Source: an uncultured Coriobacteriaceae bacterium
GTDB lineage: Bacteria; Actinomycetota; Coriobacteriia; Coriobacteriales; Eggerthellaceae
DNA: 64,000 nucleotides
Assembly (NCBI GenBank): GCA_902768975.1
Contig: CACXMZ010000002.1
Location: 124,001-188,000, forward strand
Direction of reading: 5' to 3'
This document shows positions 41,498 to 49,833 of the stretch, piece by piece (positions within the stretch are counted from its first letter, which is position 1; each line of letters starts with the position of its first letter). Below the pieces are notes generated by a model. It ran no database searches. It was given only the letters and a program-made list of their open reading frames with translations, and was not told the origin of the DNA. The position numbers and the translations under genes were made by a program.

Positions 41498-42706
41498 ATG
41501 TTTGAAATCAAAGGAATTTACGAAACAGCGAAGTGTTACGCCATCAACATCGAAGAGAACGCCATTGAACAAATTCGCGCGATGTGCGATCAGCCTTTCA
41601 CTAAGGATGCCAATGTGGTTATCATGCCCGACGCACATGCGGGAATCGGCTGCACCATCGGCACCACCATGAAGGTAGTCGATGCCGTCGTACCCAACAT
41701 TGTGGGCGTAGATATAGGTTGCGGTATGTATACGATTGACCTTGGGAAGGGCAACATTAGCCTACCCGCCTTGGATGACGCATGCCACACGGTACCTAGC
41801 GGCAAGCATGTATGGGAAGGGCGTCGCGAGCGCTTCGACTTGCAAGAGCTGCGTTGCTATCGACACCTACGTGACGCCAAGCGCATTGAGCGCAGTATTG
41901 GTACGCTGGGCGGCGGCAATCATTTCATCGAGATAGATGTTGCAGACGACGGGACGCAGTACCTGGTCATTCATAGTGGCAGCCGTAACCTGGGCAAGCA
42001 AGTGGCTGAGTACTACCAAGCATTGGCGGTAGACCTGCACAGTGGCAAGGAGGAGTACTTCGTTGCACGTGACGCGCTGATTGCAAAATATAAGGAAGCT
42101 GGGCGCCGCTCTGAAATCCAGACAGCGCTGAAGGATTTGGCTACACGCTTTGAAGCGAAGGAACCCGACGCACCGGCAGAACTATGCTGGCTGTATGGTA
42201 GCTACCTGGATGACTATCTGCACGACATTGCCGTCTGCCAGCGCTTCGCAAAACAGAACCGCGAATCTATAGCACGCGAGGTCCTGCAGCTGACAGGCCT
42301 GGACGGCCATGACGCTTTTCATACGGTGCACAACTATATCGATACTAATGAAATGGTGTTGCGCAAGGGTGCCATCGCTGCACATGAAGACGAGATAGTG
42401 CTCATCCCGCTGAACATGCGCGACGGCAGCGTATTGGCACGCGGCAAGGGCAACGCCGAGTGGAACAACTCAGCACCCCACGGAGCAGGACGCTTAATGT
42501 CACGCCTTGTTGCAAAAGAAACGTTGTCAATGGATGACTATCGCGCGCAGATGGAGGGTATCTATACCACCAGCGTGTCTGAGCGCACCCTCGACGAGGC
42601 TCCTGATGCATATAAGGCGGCGGACGACATCATGGGCGTTATTTCGGATGCCGTGGACGTACAAGACGTTTTGCGCCCTATCTACAACTTCAAAGCGCAG
42701 AACTAA
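41498..42706 (+). CDS. rtcB: RtcB-family RNA ligase
   Basis: This 402-residue protein has the RtcB motifs: MPDAHAGIGCTIGTT, VGVDIGCGMYT, GGGNHFIE, HSGSRNLGK and the guanylated histidine region NNSAPHGAGRLMSR (His about 328). RtcB joins RNA ends with 2',3'-cyclic phosphate or 3'-phosphate to 5'-OH ends, using GTP and manganese. No archease (its usual activator) is adjacent. In this locus it could repair RNA, for instance tRNA cut by toxins. ATG 41498 follows GGAAGG; upstream starts lack a site. Confidence 0.85.
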   Translation: MFEIKGIYETAKCYAINIEENAIEQIRAMCDQPFTKDANVVIMPDAHAGIGCTIGTTMKVVDAVVPNIVGVDIGCGMYTIDLGKGNISLPALDDACHTVPSGKHVWEGRRERFDLQELRCYRHLRDAKRIERSIGTLGGGNHFIEIDVADDGTQYLVIHSGSRNLGKQVAEYYQALAVDLHSGKEEYFVARDALIAKYKEAGRRSEIQTALKDLATRFEAKEPDAPAELCWLYGSYLDDYLHDIAVCQRFAKQNRESIAREVLQLTGLDGHDAFHTVHNYIDTNEMVLRKGAIAAHEDEIVLIPLNMRDGSVLARGKGNAEWNNSAPHGAGRLMSRLVAKETLSMDDYRAQMEGIYTTSVSERTLDEAPDAYKAADDIMGVISDAVDVQDVLRPIYNFKAQN

Positions 42707-42727
42707 ACAGCGTGAGAAAAGGTAACC

Positions 42728-43693
42728 ATGAACACACAGCGCACACCTACACTCTTTTCCACGTCTAAAAACAGGACGCGCAAAATGCAGTCCATTGATA
42801 CCGCACTCGAAATGGCGTTTGCAGAAATTACGAGCGTGTGTGAGCAGGGACCCACTATTCTGGGCGCACCAACTGGTTATAAGGCCCTCGACCGCATACT
42901 GTGCGGCATCCGCCCAGGCGAAATAACCCACGCTGCTGCCACAACCCTAGAAATCGGCACAGCATTCCTCTACAACGTGGCGCTCAACGCTGCAAAAGCC
43001 GGGGAACAAGTGCTGTTCCTTACGCTTAACGCCAGCACGCAGCTTGCGGCGGAATACCTCCTGAGCGTTGAAAGCAGTATTAGTCTTGAACGCCTGCACC
43101 TGGGCAAACTCACGGAAGACGACTGGGACGCACTTTCGCAGGCTACTAATTGGCTCAACCAGCTGGACATCCAGTTTTTTGACTACCCCATGCTAACCAC
43201 AACAGAACTCATGGAGCTTCTGCGGGAAGCAATCAACGAAGGGCCACGCCGCCCGCTCATTGTTGTTGAAAGCGACGACTTTGCTATGCCTTACCTTTCG
43301 GGCGAGCACGCTTACAGAACACGCGAGCCCCTCTACGGCTTTTTGGCATTTGCGCGCGCTAAAGGAGTTTCGGTTTTGTTGGGCGACTTATTGCCAGACA
43401 GGGAAGGCTACTCGTACACCAACTATTACTTCGACAAGATGTGTTGCGCTGGTTCAATACTAAAGATTGACGAAGGTGTTCCTACTGCAGAAGGCGCGCA
43501 TGAAACTATTACGGTTGATGTTATTAAGAACAGCCATGGGCCTAAAGGGAGTGTTGTTCTGCTTTATAACCCTGCTACGCACGCCATAAAAAGCCGCTAC
43601 AACGTGGCGGAAGACGGCGACTATGAGGACATTAGCTATGAAGAGCTCAAAAAGATGTTTGAGGAAGAAAATAGCACGAGCAAGAAACAATAG
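42728..43693 (+). CDS. DnaB-like RecA-fold protein lacking a P-loop
   Basis: This 321-residue protein follows the DnaB helicase C-terminal domain: GAPTGYKALDRILCGIRPGE, AAKAGEQVLFLTLNASTQLA, then KLTEDDWDALSQATNWLNQL. DnaB has AARPSMGKT after the first block; here it is AAATTLEIGTA, without the P-loop lysine. Walker B is VVESDD rather than MIDY. The N-terminal helicase domain is absent. The last 22 residues (EDISYEELKKMFEEENSTSK) are almost those of the protein at 49824, also at DNA level. GTGAGAAAAGGTAACC precedes the ATG. Likely a non-hydrolysing DnaB mimic. Confidence 0.7.
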   Translation: MNTQRTPTLFSTSKNRTRKMQSIDTALEMAFAEITSVCEQGPTILGAPTGYKALDRILCGIRPGEITHAAATTLEIGTAFLYNVALNAAKAGEQVLFLTLNASTQLAAEYLLSVESSISLERLHLGKLTEDDWDALSQATNWLNQLDIQFFDYPMLTTTELMELLREAINEGPRRPLIVVESDDFAMPYLSGEHAYRTREPLYGFLAFARAKGVSVLLGDLLPDREGYSYTNYYFDKMCCAGSILKIDEGVPTAEGAHETITVDVIKNSHGPKGSVVLLYNPATHAIKSRYNVAEDGDYEDISYEELKKMFEEENSTSKKQ

Positions 43694-43813
43694 GGGCAAG
43701 CTGCTGCCAAATAATATCGTTCTAAAAGCATTACAATTATGAACAAAACCGCTTGTTACTTGGATAATGGTACCTATGAAAGAAAAGCTCGTCGAAGCGT
43801 GAAAGGAGTAACA

Positions 43814-44563
43814 ATGGAACTAGTAACTTCAGAACAATTCACTAAGCTTGAACAAGAAATTCGCGACCATCTTGATGAAGCACGAGAAGACAGAGAAGAG
43901 CTAAAAGACGGCTGGCCTTCGGAGCTGCTTTTCCTTTGCGACGTCTGGGCAGAAATGCAGGAGCTTTTTTTCGAAAACGGCATCACGGATGACTTCGTTT
44001 TCAAAAAAGTACCGGGCAAATCCGGCAGCACACCCCCAACAATTGAAGATTACAACGAAGAAAAAGTTACGGCATTTGGGCAGCTCATTGGCGATTTGAT
44101 TATTGCAATTAATCCCGCAATGTATGCAAGCCCAAATCCAGAACAGCCATTTTCTGATGTTCTTAAGTTCAAGAACAGAGAACAATTCATATTTCAGACA
44201 TTGCCACCGCTAGACCAATGGAAACAGGGGTGGAAAGTTAACGCTCGGGGCGAATGGAAAATGTGGACCTATCGCTTTAACGATGACGTATGGTTTGAGC
44301 TGTACGAGGAAGATCCCGAGGACGATGGCAATATGCGCTATTTTGCACAGCTTTGCGTTCCTAAGGAGCCCATAACAATGAAAGGCACAACGGCAAGGAA
44401 CTGGTTCCTGCTGGGATATGCCGACACGGAAACAGAGCGCTTTATTAACAAAGAATCGGAAAAGTACTATCACACTTATCCGTTAATGCCGTGCACAACT
44501 GCATACGATGCCTGGCTCATGGCCTTGGACTACTGGCAGGGCATTGCATATAGGTATTTGTAA
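43814..44563 (+). CDS. Protein of unknown family in the WYL locus
   Basis: This 249-residue soluble acidic protein reads MELVTSEQFTKLEQEIRDHL at its helical N-terminus. The second half is rich in aromatic residues (WKVNARGEWKMWTYRFNDDV, RNWFLLGYADTETERF). I recognise no domain. AAAGGAGTAACA precedes ATG 43814. The leader contains AAAAGCTCGTCGAAGCG (43782-43798), the same 17 bases found at the end of the DUF2779 gene at 38733-38749, so part of that region was copied here. It lies between two genes of the WYL locus on the same strand. Confidence 0.6.
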   Translation: MELVTSEQFTKLEQEIRDHLDEAREDREELKDGWPSELLFLCDVWAEMQELFFENGITDDFVFKKVPGKSGSTPPTIEDYNEEKVTAFGQLIGDLIIAINPAMYASPNPEQPFSDVLKFKNREQFIFQTLPPLDQWKQGWKVNARGEWKMWTYRFNDDVWFELYEEDPEDDGNMRYFAQLCVPKEPITMKGTTARNWFLLGYADTETERFINKESEKYYHTYPLMPCTTAYDAWLMALDYWQGIAYRYL

Positions 44564-44606
44564 TAGACAAGACTTTTTGAGAAGCGCAGCCATATAAAGG
44601 AGCGTA

Positions 44607-45773
44607 ATGGACATAGCCACTAGTGACAATACCCTGACGCGCATTGAACAATTGCTTGAAGCTTTTGCTCAAGCAGAGTTTTCTACAAGCTCTCATGAAA
44701 CAACCTTCATGGAGGCCTTGGGCGTTAGTAGTAAAGAGGTGCCTGTTTCATCGCTGCTTGCCTTCTTATTGGATCCAAATGAAAGCCATGGGTTGGGAAC
44801 CCTCTGGATAGATGCCCTTGTTGCCGCATACGCATCCCGTTTGGATAGAGAAGTTATAGTCGACGCAGTAGAAAATGTTGAGACAGAAGAATCAACAGGA
44901 AACAGAAAGCGCATTGATATTGTTATCGAAACTGGTAACCGAATTATTGCAATAGAGAACAAAATATATGCTGGACTTAACAATCCACTCGGAGACTATA
45001 AAAAATATATTGAGAAGGAAACGACCGAGCGAGGGAAAGAAGAAAGCCCAATTCTTATCGTTCTCTCATTGTTTCCGCTAACGCCAGATGATAAGGACTT
45101 TGCAAATATTACCTATGAGCAACTCTTTGCAGAAGTCCGCAAACGCCTTGGTGACCACTTCTCTGCAGATAAGGCGCATTGGACAATTTATATAGATGGA
45201 TTCATGAAATCGATAAGTAATTTGGAGAACACCATGGCTTTTAATCCCGAATATGACGAATTGTTATCGAAGCACTATGAAGCTGCTTTCGATTTCATTT
45301 TGTGGCGCAAAACCTATATTAAAGAAACGAAGGCAGAATTGTGCCGAATAATAGATGCGATTGATTTTGTTGACGAAGGGCTTTTGGCCGAAGGTGATTA
45401 TAAAGTTTTTGCTTGGAACAGCAGTTATTATTACTGCTGTTATTGCATAGACATCAATCTACCGCTAGACCATATTATTGCGATTGAGAACAATAAGAGC
45501 GTGCTGACGGTAGAAACCTGGCGTACGAAAAGGGATGGCTGGGTTATTACTCTGTTTGTCCGAAGCGGTGGCGACAGTGCAGCAAGTTTGATTGGTAAAT
45601 TGCTCGATAAAGCGGGCATCAAGTGGCAAATCGCGAAGTACTACGGTAAAGAAGAAAGACGTTATCTAGAAGTTGAGCACCTTGATTACGAAGCTGATGA
45701 CAGCGCTGTTCGTGATGCTATTCGTCGAGCAGTTTCTTATGCAAAGAAGGTCATAACGGTCGGTTGTGAATAG
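44607..45773 (+). CDS. PD-(D/E)XK nuclease family protein
   Basis: This 388-residue protein has a PD-(D/E)XK core, RIDIVIETGNRIIAIENKIY (Asp, then Glu-Asn-Lys; residues about 99-118), preceded by LLAFLLDPNESHGLGTLWID, the usual start of the PDDEXK_4 family. The C-terminal 180 residues contain aromatic and charged blocks of unknown fold. The family is common in defence islands, where members cut DNA or are its targeting parts. AAAGGAGCG precedes ATG 44607. It ends 82 bp before a lipoprotein gene. Confidence 0.75.
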   Translation: MDIATSDNTLTRIEQLLEAFAQAEFSTSSHETTFMEALGVSSKEVPVSSLLAFLLDPNESHGLGTLWIDALVAAYASRLDREVIVDAVENVETEESTGNRKRIDIVIETGNRIIAIENKIYAGLNNPLGDYKKYIEKETTERGKEESPILIVLSLFPLTPDDKDFANITYEQLFAEVRKRLGDHFSADKAHWTIYIDGFMKSISNLENTMAFNPEYDELLSKHYEAAFDFILWRKTYIKETKAELCRIIDAIDFVDEGLLAEGDYKVFAWNSSYYYCCYCIDINLPLDHIIAIENNKSVLTVETWRTKRDGWVITLFVRSGGDSAASLIGKLLDKAGIKWQIAKYYGKEERRYLEVEHLDYEADDSAVRDAIRRAVSYAKKVITVGCE

Positions 45774-45855
45774 TCCATTAATTCGTATAAGCTATTAGGA
45801 CGGAAGTCAACTAATAAAATGCACTACGTACAAGCACGCGAACGAGGGGTATAAA

Positions 45856-46533
45856 ATGCGCAATTCGAATTCTGTTCTCTTGAAAACCTGGATACCATTA
45901 GTCCTTGTTGTAGCTACATTGGTGGCTTCTTGTCTTCTTGTCTCTTGCGGTTCGGGCTCCGAAGAATCTGGTGATGTGCCTACTCAAACTCGAGCAGCAA
46001 TCAATCGCGAAGAAGCAGAAGAAGAGGCAGCTGCCAAGAAGGCTGAGGAAGAGGCTCGGAAGGAAGCTGAAGAAAAGGCTGCTACCGAAGCAAAGAAAGC
46101 CGAAGAAGAACGCATCGCACGCGAAAAGCAAGAAGAGGAAGCCCGAAAGAAAGCCGAACAAGAAGCGGCTGAAAAGGCCGAAGCAGAAAAACGAGCTAAG
46201 GAAGAGGAAGAAGCGCGAATTCGCGAAGAACAGGAACGACTTGAAGCCGAAGAACAGGAGCGTCTAGCAGCGGAAGCAGCTGCTGCCGAAGAGCAAGCGC
46301 GCATAGAAGCAGAAGAACAAGCACGGCTCGAAGCGGAAGCCGCTGCGGCGGCAGCGGCCGCACAAGAAGCACCCGTCCGCGACTACGTTCTTAACACCAA
46401 CACTCATAAGTTCCACTACCCAGACTGCGGCTCCGTAAACAAGATGAAGGAAAAGAACAAGCAGTTCTTCACTGGCACGCGCGATGATGCAATAGCTCAG
46501 GGATACGATCCTTGCGGAAATTGTAAGCCTTAA
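45856..46533 (+). CDS. Lipoprotein with long charged helix and Ada-like metal site
   Basis: This 225-residue protein has a lipobox (LVSC, cysteine about 31), some 110 residues of Glu/Lys/Ala repeat (AEEEARKEAEEKAATEAKKA and the like) that should form one long exposed helix, and a C-terminal domain YVLNTNTHKFHYPDCGSVNK through GYDPCGNCKP. The last part matches small Ada-type zinc-binding domains found at the end of nucleases and ComEC-like proteins. It would sit outside the membrane, unlike its neighbours. GAGGGG precedes the ATG. Confidence 0.7.
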   Translation: MRNSNSVLLKTWIPLVLVVATLVASCLLVSCGSGSEESGDVPTQTRAAINREEAEEEAAAKKAEEEARKEAEEKAATEAKKAEEERIAREKQEEEARKKAEQEAAEKAEAEKRAKEEEEARIREEQERLEAEEQERLAAEAAAAEEQARIEAEEQARLEAEAAAAAAAAQEAPVRDYVLNTNTHKFHYPDCGSVNKMKEKNKQFFTGTRDDAIAQGYDPCGNCKP

Positions 46534-46642
46534 TGCCGCATGCGCTTGCAGTACTCATTGGATCCCGTGTGAACCCACGCTAATGGTTGATTGTCGGACG
46601 AATCGCAACGCTGCCAATCACATCGCAACGCGGCAGGTCTAG

Positions 46643-46873
46643 AGCAAGGACTTCTCTCTGCTTACACTTGCAGCTGCCACGCCAACTTCCACGATAGACC
46701 TTGTCGGAGTGGTCTTGAAGCGCGCTTATCCAAGGCCCTGCTCCTCTTGTGCCAAGGCAATTACTGCTACTGCCAAGTTATTGCAAGAGCGTTGGAGTTA
46801 TGCCAGCTCTACTGCTACTTACGTTGCATTAGGAATGGCGTTCAACCCCGTAGATGCAAGTGCTCTTTTTTAG
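46643..46873 (+). other. Gene-poor stretch with a possible gene stub
   Basis: Between 46534 and 46948 no convincing gene is present. One frame without a start codon reads SKDFSLLTLAAATPTSTIDL, VGVVLKRAYPRPCSSCAKAI and TATAKLLQERWSYASSTATY before ending at the WYL operator. It could be a decayed gene tail. I give it little weight. Confidence 0.25.
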
Positions 46874-46948
46874 TCCGTTTATTAGGACTCTGAACAAAAT
46901 CAAAATCGGTAACATCCTTCTTGTGCCTGACGGGAAGGATGTTGACCT
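46872..46948 (+). promoter_or_regulatory. Operator O4 and RBS-hiding leader hairpin
   Basis: AGTCC-GTTTATTA-GGACT (46872-46889) is a perfect WYL operator. GGTAACATCCTTC (46908-46920) pairs with GAAGGATGTTGACC (46934-46947), 13 pairs with one bulge, covering the RBS and ending next to the ATG. Compared with O2 and O3, both arms changed together (ACATCC with GGATGT), which supports a real RNA stem. Confidence 0.75.
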
Positions 46949-47494
46949 ATGGGAAAGTCTTGGCGAAGCGAAGCAAACCTAGAATGCGACCTTGTAGAGG
47001 ATCCGCATGCAGACGAAAGCCAGCCGCGATGGGAAGCACACGACAGATTCCTTAAAGTTGCTCAAGCTTATTTCTGGGACTGGATCGTAAATTTCTATAA
47101 CGCTGCCCTCACGGGTGGGTTTGAAGTTAAAAGCGAACGAGACACGCTTGTAAACCCATTCGAACACTACGCTTCTTTCAAGCTAAAGGACGGCAGCGAA
47201 TACTACGCTACTCGCCCCTTCCATGTGCATTTCAAATTAGTTGTCCATCCAAGCAGTGTGGACAAAGAAGATCTAAAGAACTTAAAGCTTTGCTTCAAGA
47301 CAATACGATTTGAAGGCATGGAGTTCAGCGGCGAAGGCGACCTTATTGGCTATATCAAGCAGCTCCTTGGGGTGGCAGCATGGTGCAAATCCATCCAACG
47401 TCACAAAATTACTGGCCGGCGTGCATCTAGCCCTTGGGAGCCCAAACCCAACTGGCACAAACATCTACAGGCAAGCTCTAACAAAAACAAGTAA
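46949..47494 (+). CDS. Protein of unknown family, first gene after O4
   Basis: This 181-residue basic protein includes FLKVAQAYFWDWIVNFYNAA, HYASFKLKDGSEYYATRPFH and VHFKLVVHPSSVDKEDLKNL. The C-terminus is rich in Trp, Lys and His (ASSPWEPKPNWHKHLQASSN). No domain recognised. It is translated from the hairpin leader O4 and lies 11 bp upstream of the FtsK-DnaA fusion gene, so the two and the following gene form one operon. Confidence 0.6.
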   Translation: MGKSWRSEANLECDLVEDPHADESQPRWEAHDRFLKVAQAYFWDWIVNFYNAALTGGFEVKSERDTLVNPFEHYASFKLKDGSEYYATRPFHVHFKLVVHPSSVDKEDLKNLKLCFKTIRFEGMEFSGEGDLIGYIKQLLGVAAWCKSIQRHKITGRRASSPWEPKPNWHKHLQASSNKNK

Positions 47495-47505
47495 TAGGAG
47501 GAGCC

Positions 47506-49833
47506 ATGACCATTTTGAAATCATTTAGCGACCATCAAAACAATGAAGTGCAAAGTGATGTCGCGAAGCTCCAGGACGCGCTACAGGAAATGGATGCCCA
47601 CACCGCAGACCTAATTAATGAAGCCCTGAGGGACTTCAATATTGACGCTTCGGTGGTCGACTGGATTCATGGTCCTACGGTTACGCTTTTCAAGCTAGAC
47701 ATAGCACCGGGCGTACGCGTAAGCAAAATCGAAAACTTTACAGACGATCTTGCACGCACCCTTACAGCACCAAGCATCCGCATGCTGTGCCCTGTTCCTG
47801 GCACCAAATACGTTGGGCTTGAGGTTCCACATATCAAGGAATACAACCAGATACCGCTACTGCAAAATACGCTCGCTAACCGACCAGAGGGGCTCATGCA
47901 GATTCCTATCGGTATAGATGTGAATGGCGACACCGTATTCGACGACCTTACAGAAATGCCCCACCTTATTATTGGTGGCGGTCCTGGGTCTGGTACAGGC
48001 GTGTTCATTGAAGGTATGCTCTATGCGCTTCTCAGCCATAAAGAATCTGCAAATATCGAACTCATCCTCATCGACCCACTGCGTGTGAACTTTACTGTTT
48101 ACAAAGACATCCCGCATTTAATCGCTCCTGTTATTGTAAACCCAGAAGATGCAGCACGGGCACTATCGTGGGCAGCAAATGAAATGGAACGCCGCCTCAA
48201 GGCGCTTGCGTCAGCCGGCGTGCGCACTATAGAGCAATACAACAACTATGTTGTTGACGAGATGGTGGCAAAGGAAAACTCTGGTGAAGAAACAGATGCA
48301 GGCATTGACCGGCTAACCCATATAGTTATTGCTATCAATGATTTAGCCAATCTTATGTTGTCGCAGGGCCCAGCGAGTCTTATAGAGCAGTCAATCGCAC
48401 GCATTGCCCTACTGGGGAAGGCAGCAGGCATTCATCTGATACTGTCAACAGCAAAACTGGGGACAAGCGTGCTCACGGGGCCTATGAAGGCAAACATCCC
48501 ACATCGAATTGCATTTGGAACAACGGGCAGTCTCGAAAGCCGTGTCATCCTTGACACCGCGGGCGCAGAAAAACTAGTTGGTAACGGAGACTTGCTTTAT
48601 AGCAAACCTGATTATCCCAAGCCTGTCCGCTTGCAAGGCTTCTTTATATCTCGCAATGAAACAAAACAGCTAACGGGCGCCCTGCGGGAAGAACATGGAC
48701 CGCGCTATAGGGACGAAATACTGCAAACTGAAATCCCTGAAATAAAACCCTTAAAAAATTTTGAGAAAGAACCTGAACCAGAAGAAGACCCTCTTCTTTG
48801 GCATGCTGCAAAGCTGGTTGTAGATACTGGATTAGGATCTTACGCTAATATCCAACGACATTTGCAGGTGGGCTACTCACGTGCCAATCGCATAATAGAT
48901 TCATTGGAAAAACTAGGTGTAGTAGGCCCTCCTAATGAATCCCGACCGCGTGATGTGCTTATAGATGCAACTGAACTTGATGAGCTCCGCACGAAAATGC
49001 TATTTGAGCAAGTAAGTCCAAAAGCCTCCGCCACAGAAAAGCAGACGTTTAAAAATTTCATTGTGGGTCCATCAAATTATATGGCTTATGCTATGGCGCG
49101 CTGTGTTGCAGAAAACCCTGGCGAACCATTTTTAAATCCTGTGTTTATCTACGGTCCTCCGTCGTGCGGCAAAACACATCTTTTGTGCGCAATCAAAAAC
49201 TACGTGGCTACACATAAGCCCGACCAAAAGGTTATCTCCTTAGATGCAAATGACTTCGTAGCAGACTATTGCAACGCAGCTTTGAGGGGCGGAGACAATA
49301 AAAAGGAATTTAAAGAAAAGTATTTGCAAGCTAGCATCCTTATGATTAGCAATGTTCAGATGCTCCAAGGAATGAATGAGACCCTTTCGATACTCTTTCA
49401 AATATTGCGTATCCTGGTTGACCAAGGATGCCAGGTGGTATTTACGGCAGATAGGCGGCCATGGCATATAGATATCGATAAACGCTACACGGCGCGATTC
49501 GTCTCGGGCATTATTTGCCCAATTCAACCACCAGAGTATGAGGTACGTCTTAGTTTTGCTAACCAGTACATAAAAGTTCTTAGGCATAAGCTAGCCGAAG
49601 TTTCTAAGCATGACTGGCATATTCAGCCAGAAGTTTGCCACGCTATAGCGGGTCGTCTAACAAATATGGCGTACATAAAAGGGGCGCTCGGTATGTTTGC
49701 CTTCCAAGCAGCAAAAAGGGGAGATAGCTACCTTACGATGCCCTACGTTAATAAGGTGCTTAGCGAATTCCCTCAAGCTCATGCCACTTCTGAACCATCC
49801 AACAATACTGCTAGAGGTACGTCATGGACATAA
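47506..49833 (+). CDS. FtsK motor-gamma region fused to DnaA AAA+ domain
   Basis: This 775-residue protein joins two families. Residues 40-400 follow the FtsK/SpoIIIE core: VVDWIHGPTVTLFKLDIAPG, MPHLIIGGGPGSGTGVFIEG, ANIPHRIAFGTTGSLESRVI, GNGDLLYSKPDYPKPVRLQG. The P-loop lysine is a threonine (GPGSGTG), and Walker B is AINDLAN instead of VIDELAD. Residues 428-495 match FtsK gamma (GSYANIQRHLQVGYSRANRI). Residues 510-765 match DnaA domain III: FKNFIVGPSNYMAYAMARCV, FIYGPPSCGKTHLL with an intact P-loop, but Walker B LMISNVQ instead of LLIDDIQ and no sensor 2 arginine. AGGAGGAG precedes the ATG. By motif it may bind but not turn over ATP. Confidence 0.75.
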   Translation: MTILKSFSDHQNNEVQSDVAKLQDALQEMDAHTADLINEALRDFNIDASVVDWIHGPTVTLFKLDIAPGVRVSKIENFTDDLARTLTAPSIRMLCPVPGTKYVGLEVPHIKEYNQIPLLQNTLANRPEGLMQIPIGIDVNGDTVFDDLTEMPHLIIGGGPGSGTGVFIEGMLYALLSHKESANIELILIDPLRVNFTVYKDIPHLIAPVIVNPEDAARALSWAANEMERRLKALASAGVRTIEQYNNYVVDEMVAKENSGEETDAGIDRLTHIVIAINDLANLMLSQGPASLIEQSIARIALLGKAAGIHLILSTAKLGTSVLTGPMKANIPHRIAFGTTGSLESRVILDTAGAEKLVGNGDLLYSKPDYPKPVRLQGFFISRNETKQLTGALREEHGPRYRDEILQTEIPEIKPLKNFEKEPEPEEDPLLWHAAKLVVDTGLGSYANIQRHLQVGYSRANRIIDSLEKLGVVGPPNESRPRDVLIDATELDELRTKMLFEQVSPKASATEKQTFKNFIVGPSNYMAYAMARCVAENPGEPFLNPVFIYGPPSCGKTHLLCAIKNYVATHKPDQKVISLDANDFVADYCNAALRGGDNKKEFKEKYLQASILMISNVQMLQGMNETLSILFQILRILVDQGCQVVFTADRRPWHIDIDKRYTARFVSGIICPIQPPEYEVRLSFANQYIKVLRHKLAEVSKHDWHIQPEVCHAIAGRLTNMAYIKGALGMFAFQAAKRGDSYLTMPYVNKVLSEFPQAHATSEPSNNTARGTSWT

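Noticed and set aside
46591-46893. 100-codon cysteine-rich open frame
   Set aside because: No ribosome binding site; a competing frame looks more protein-like; it overlaps operator O4.
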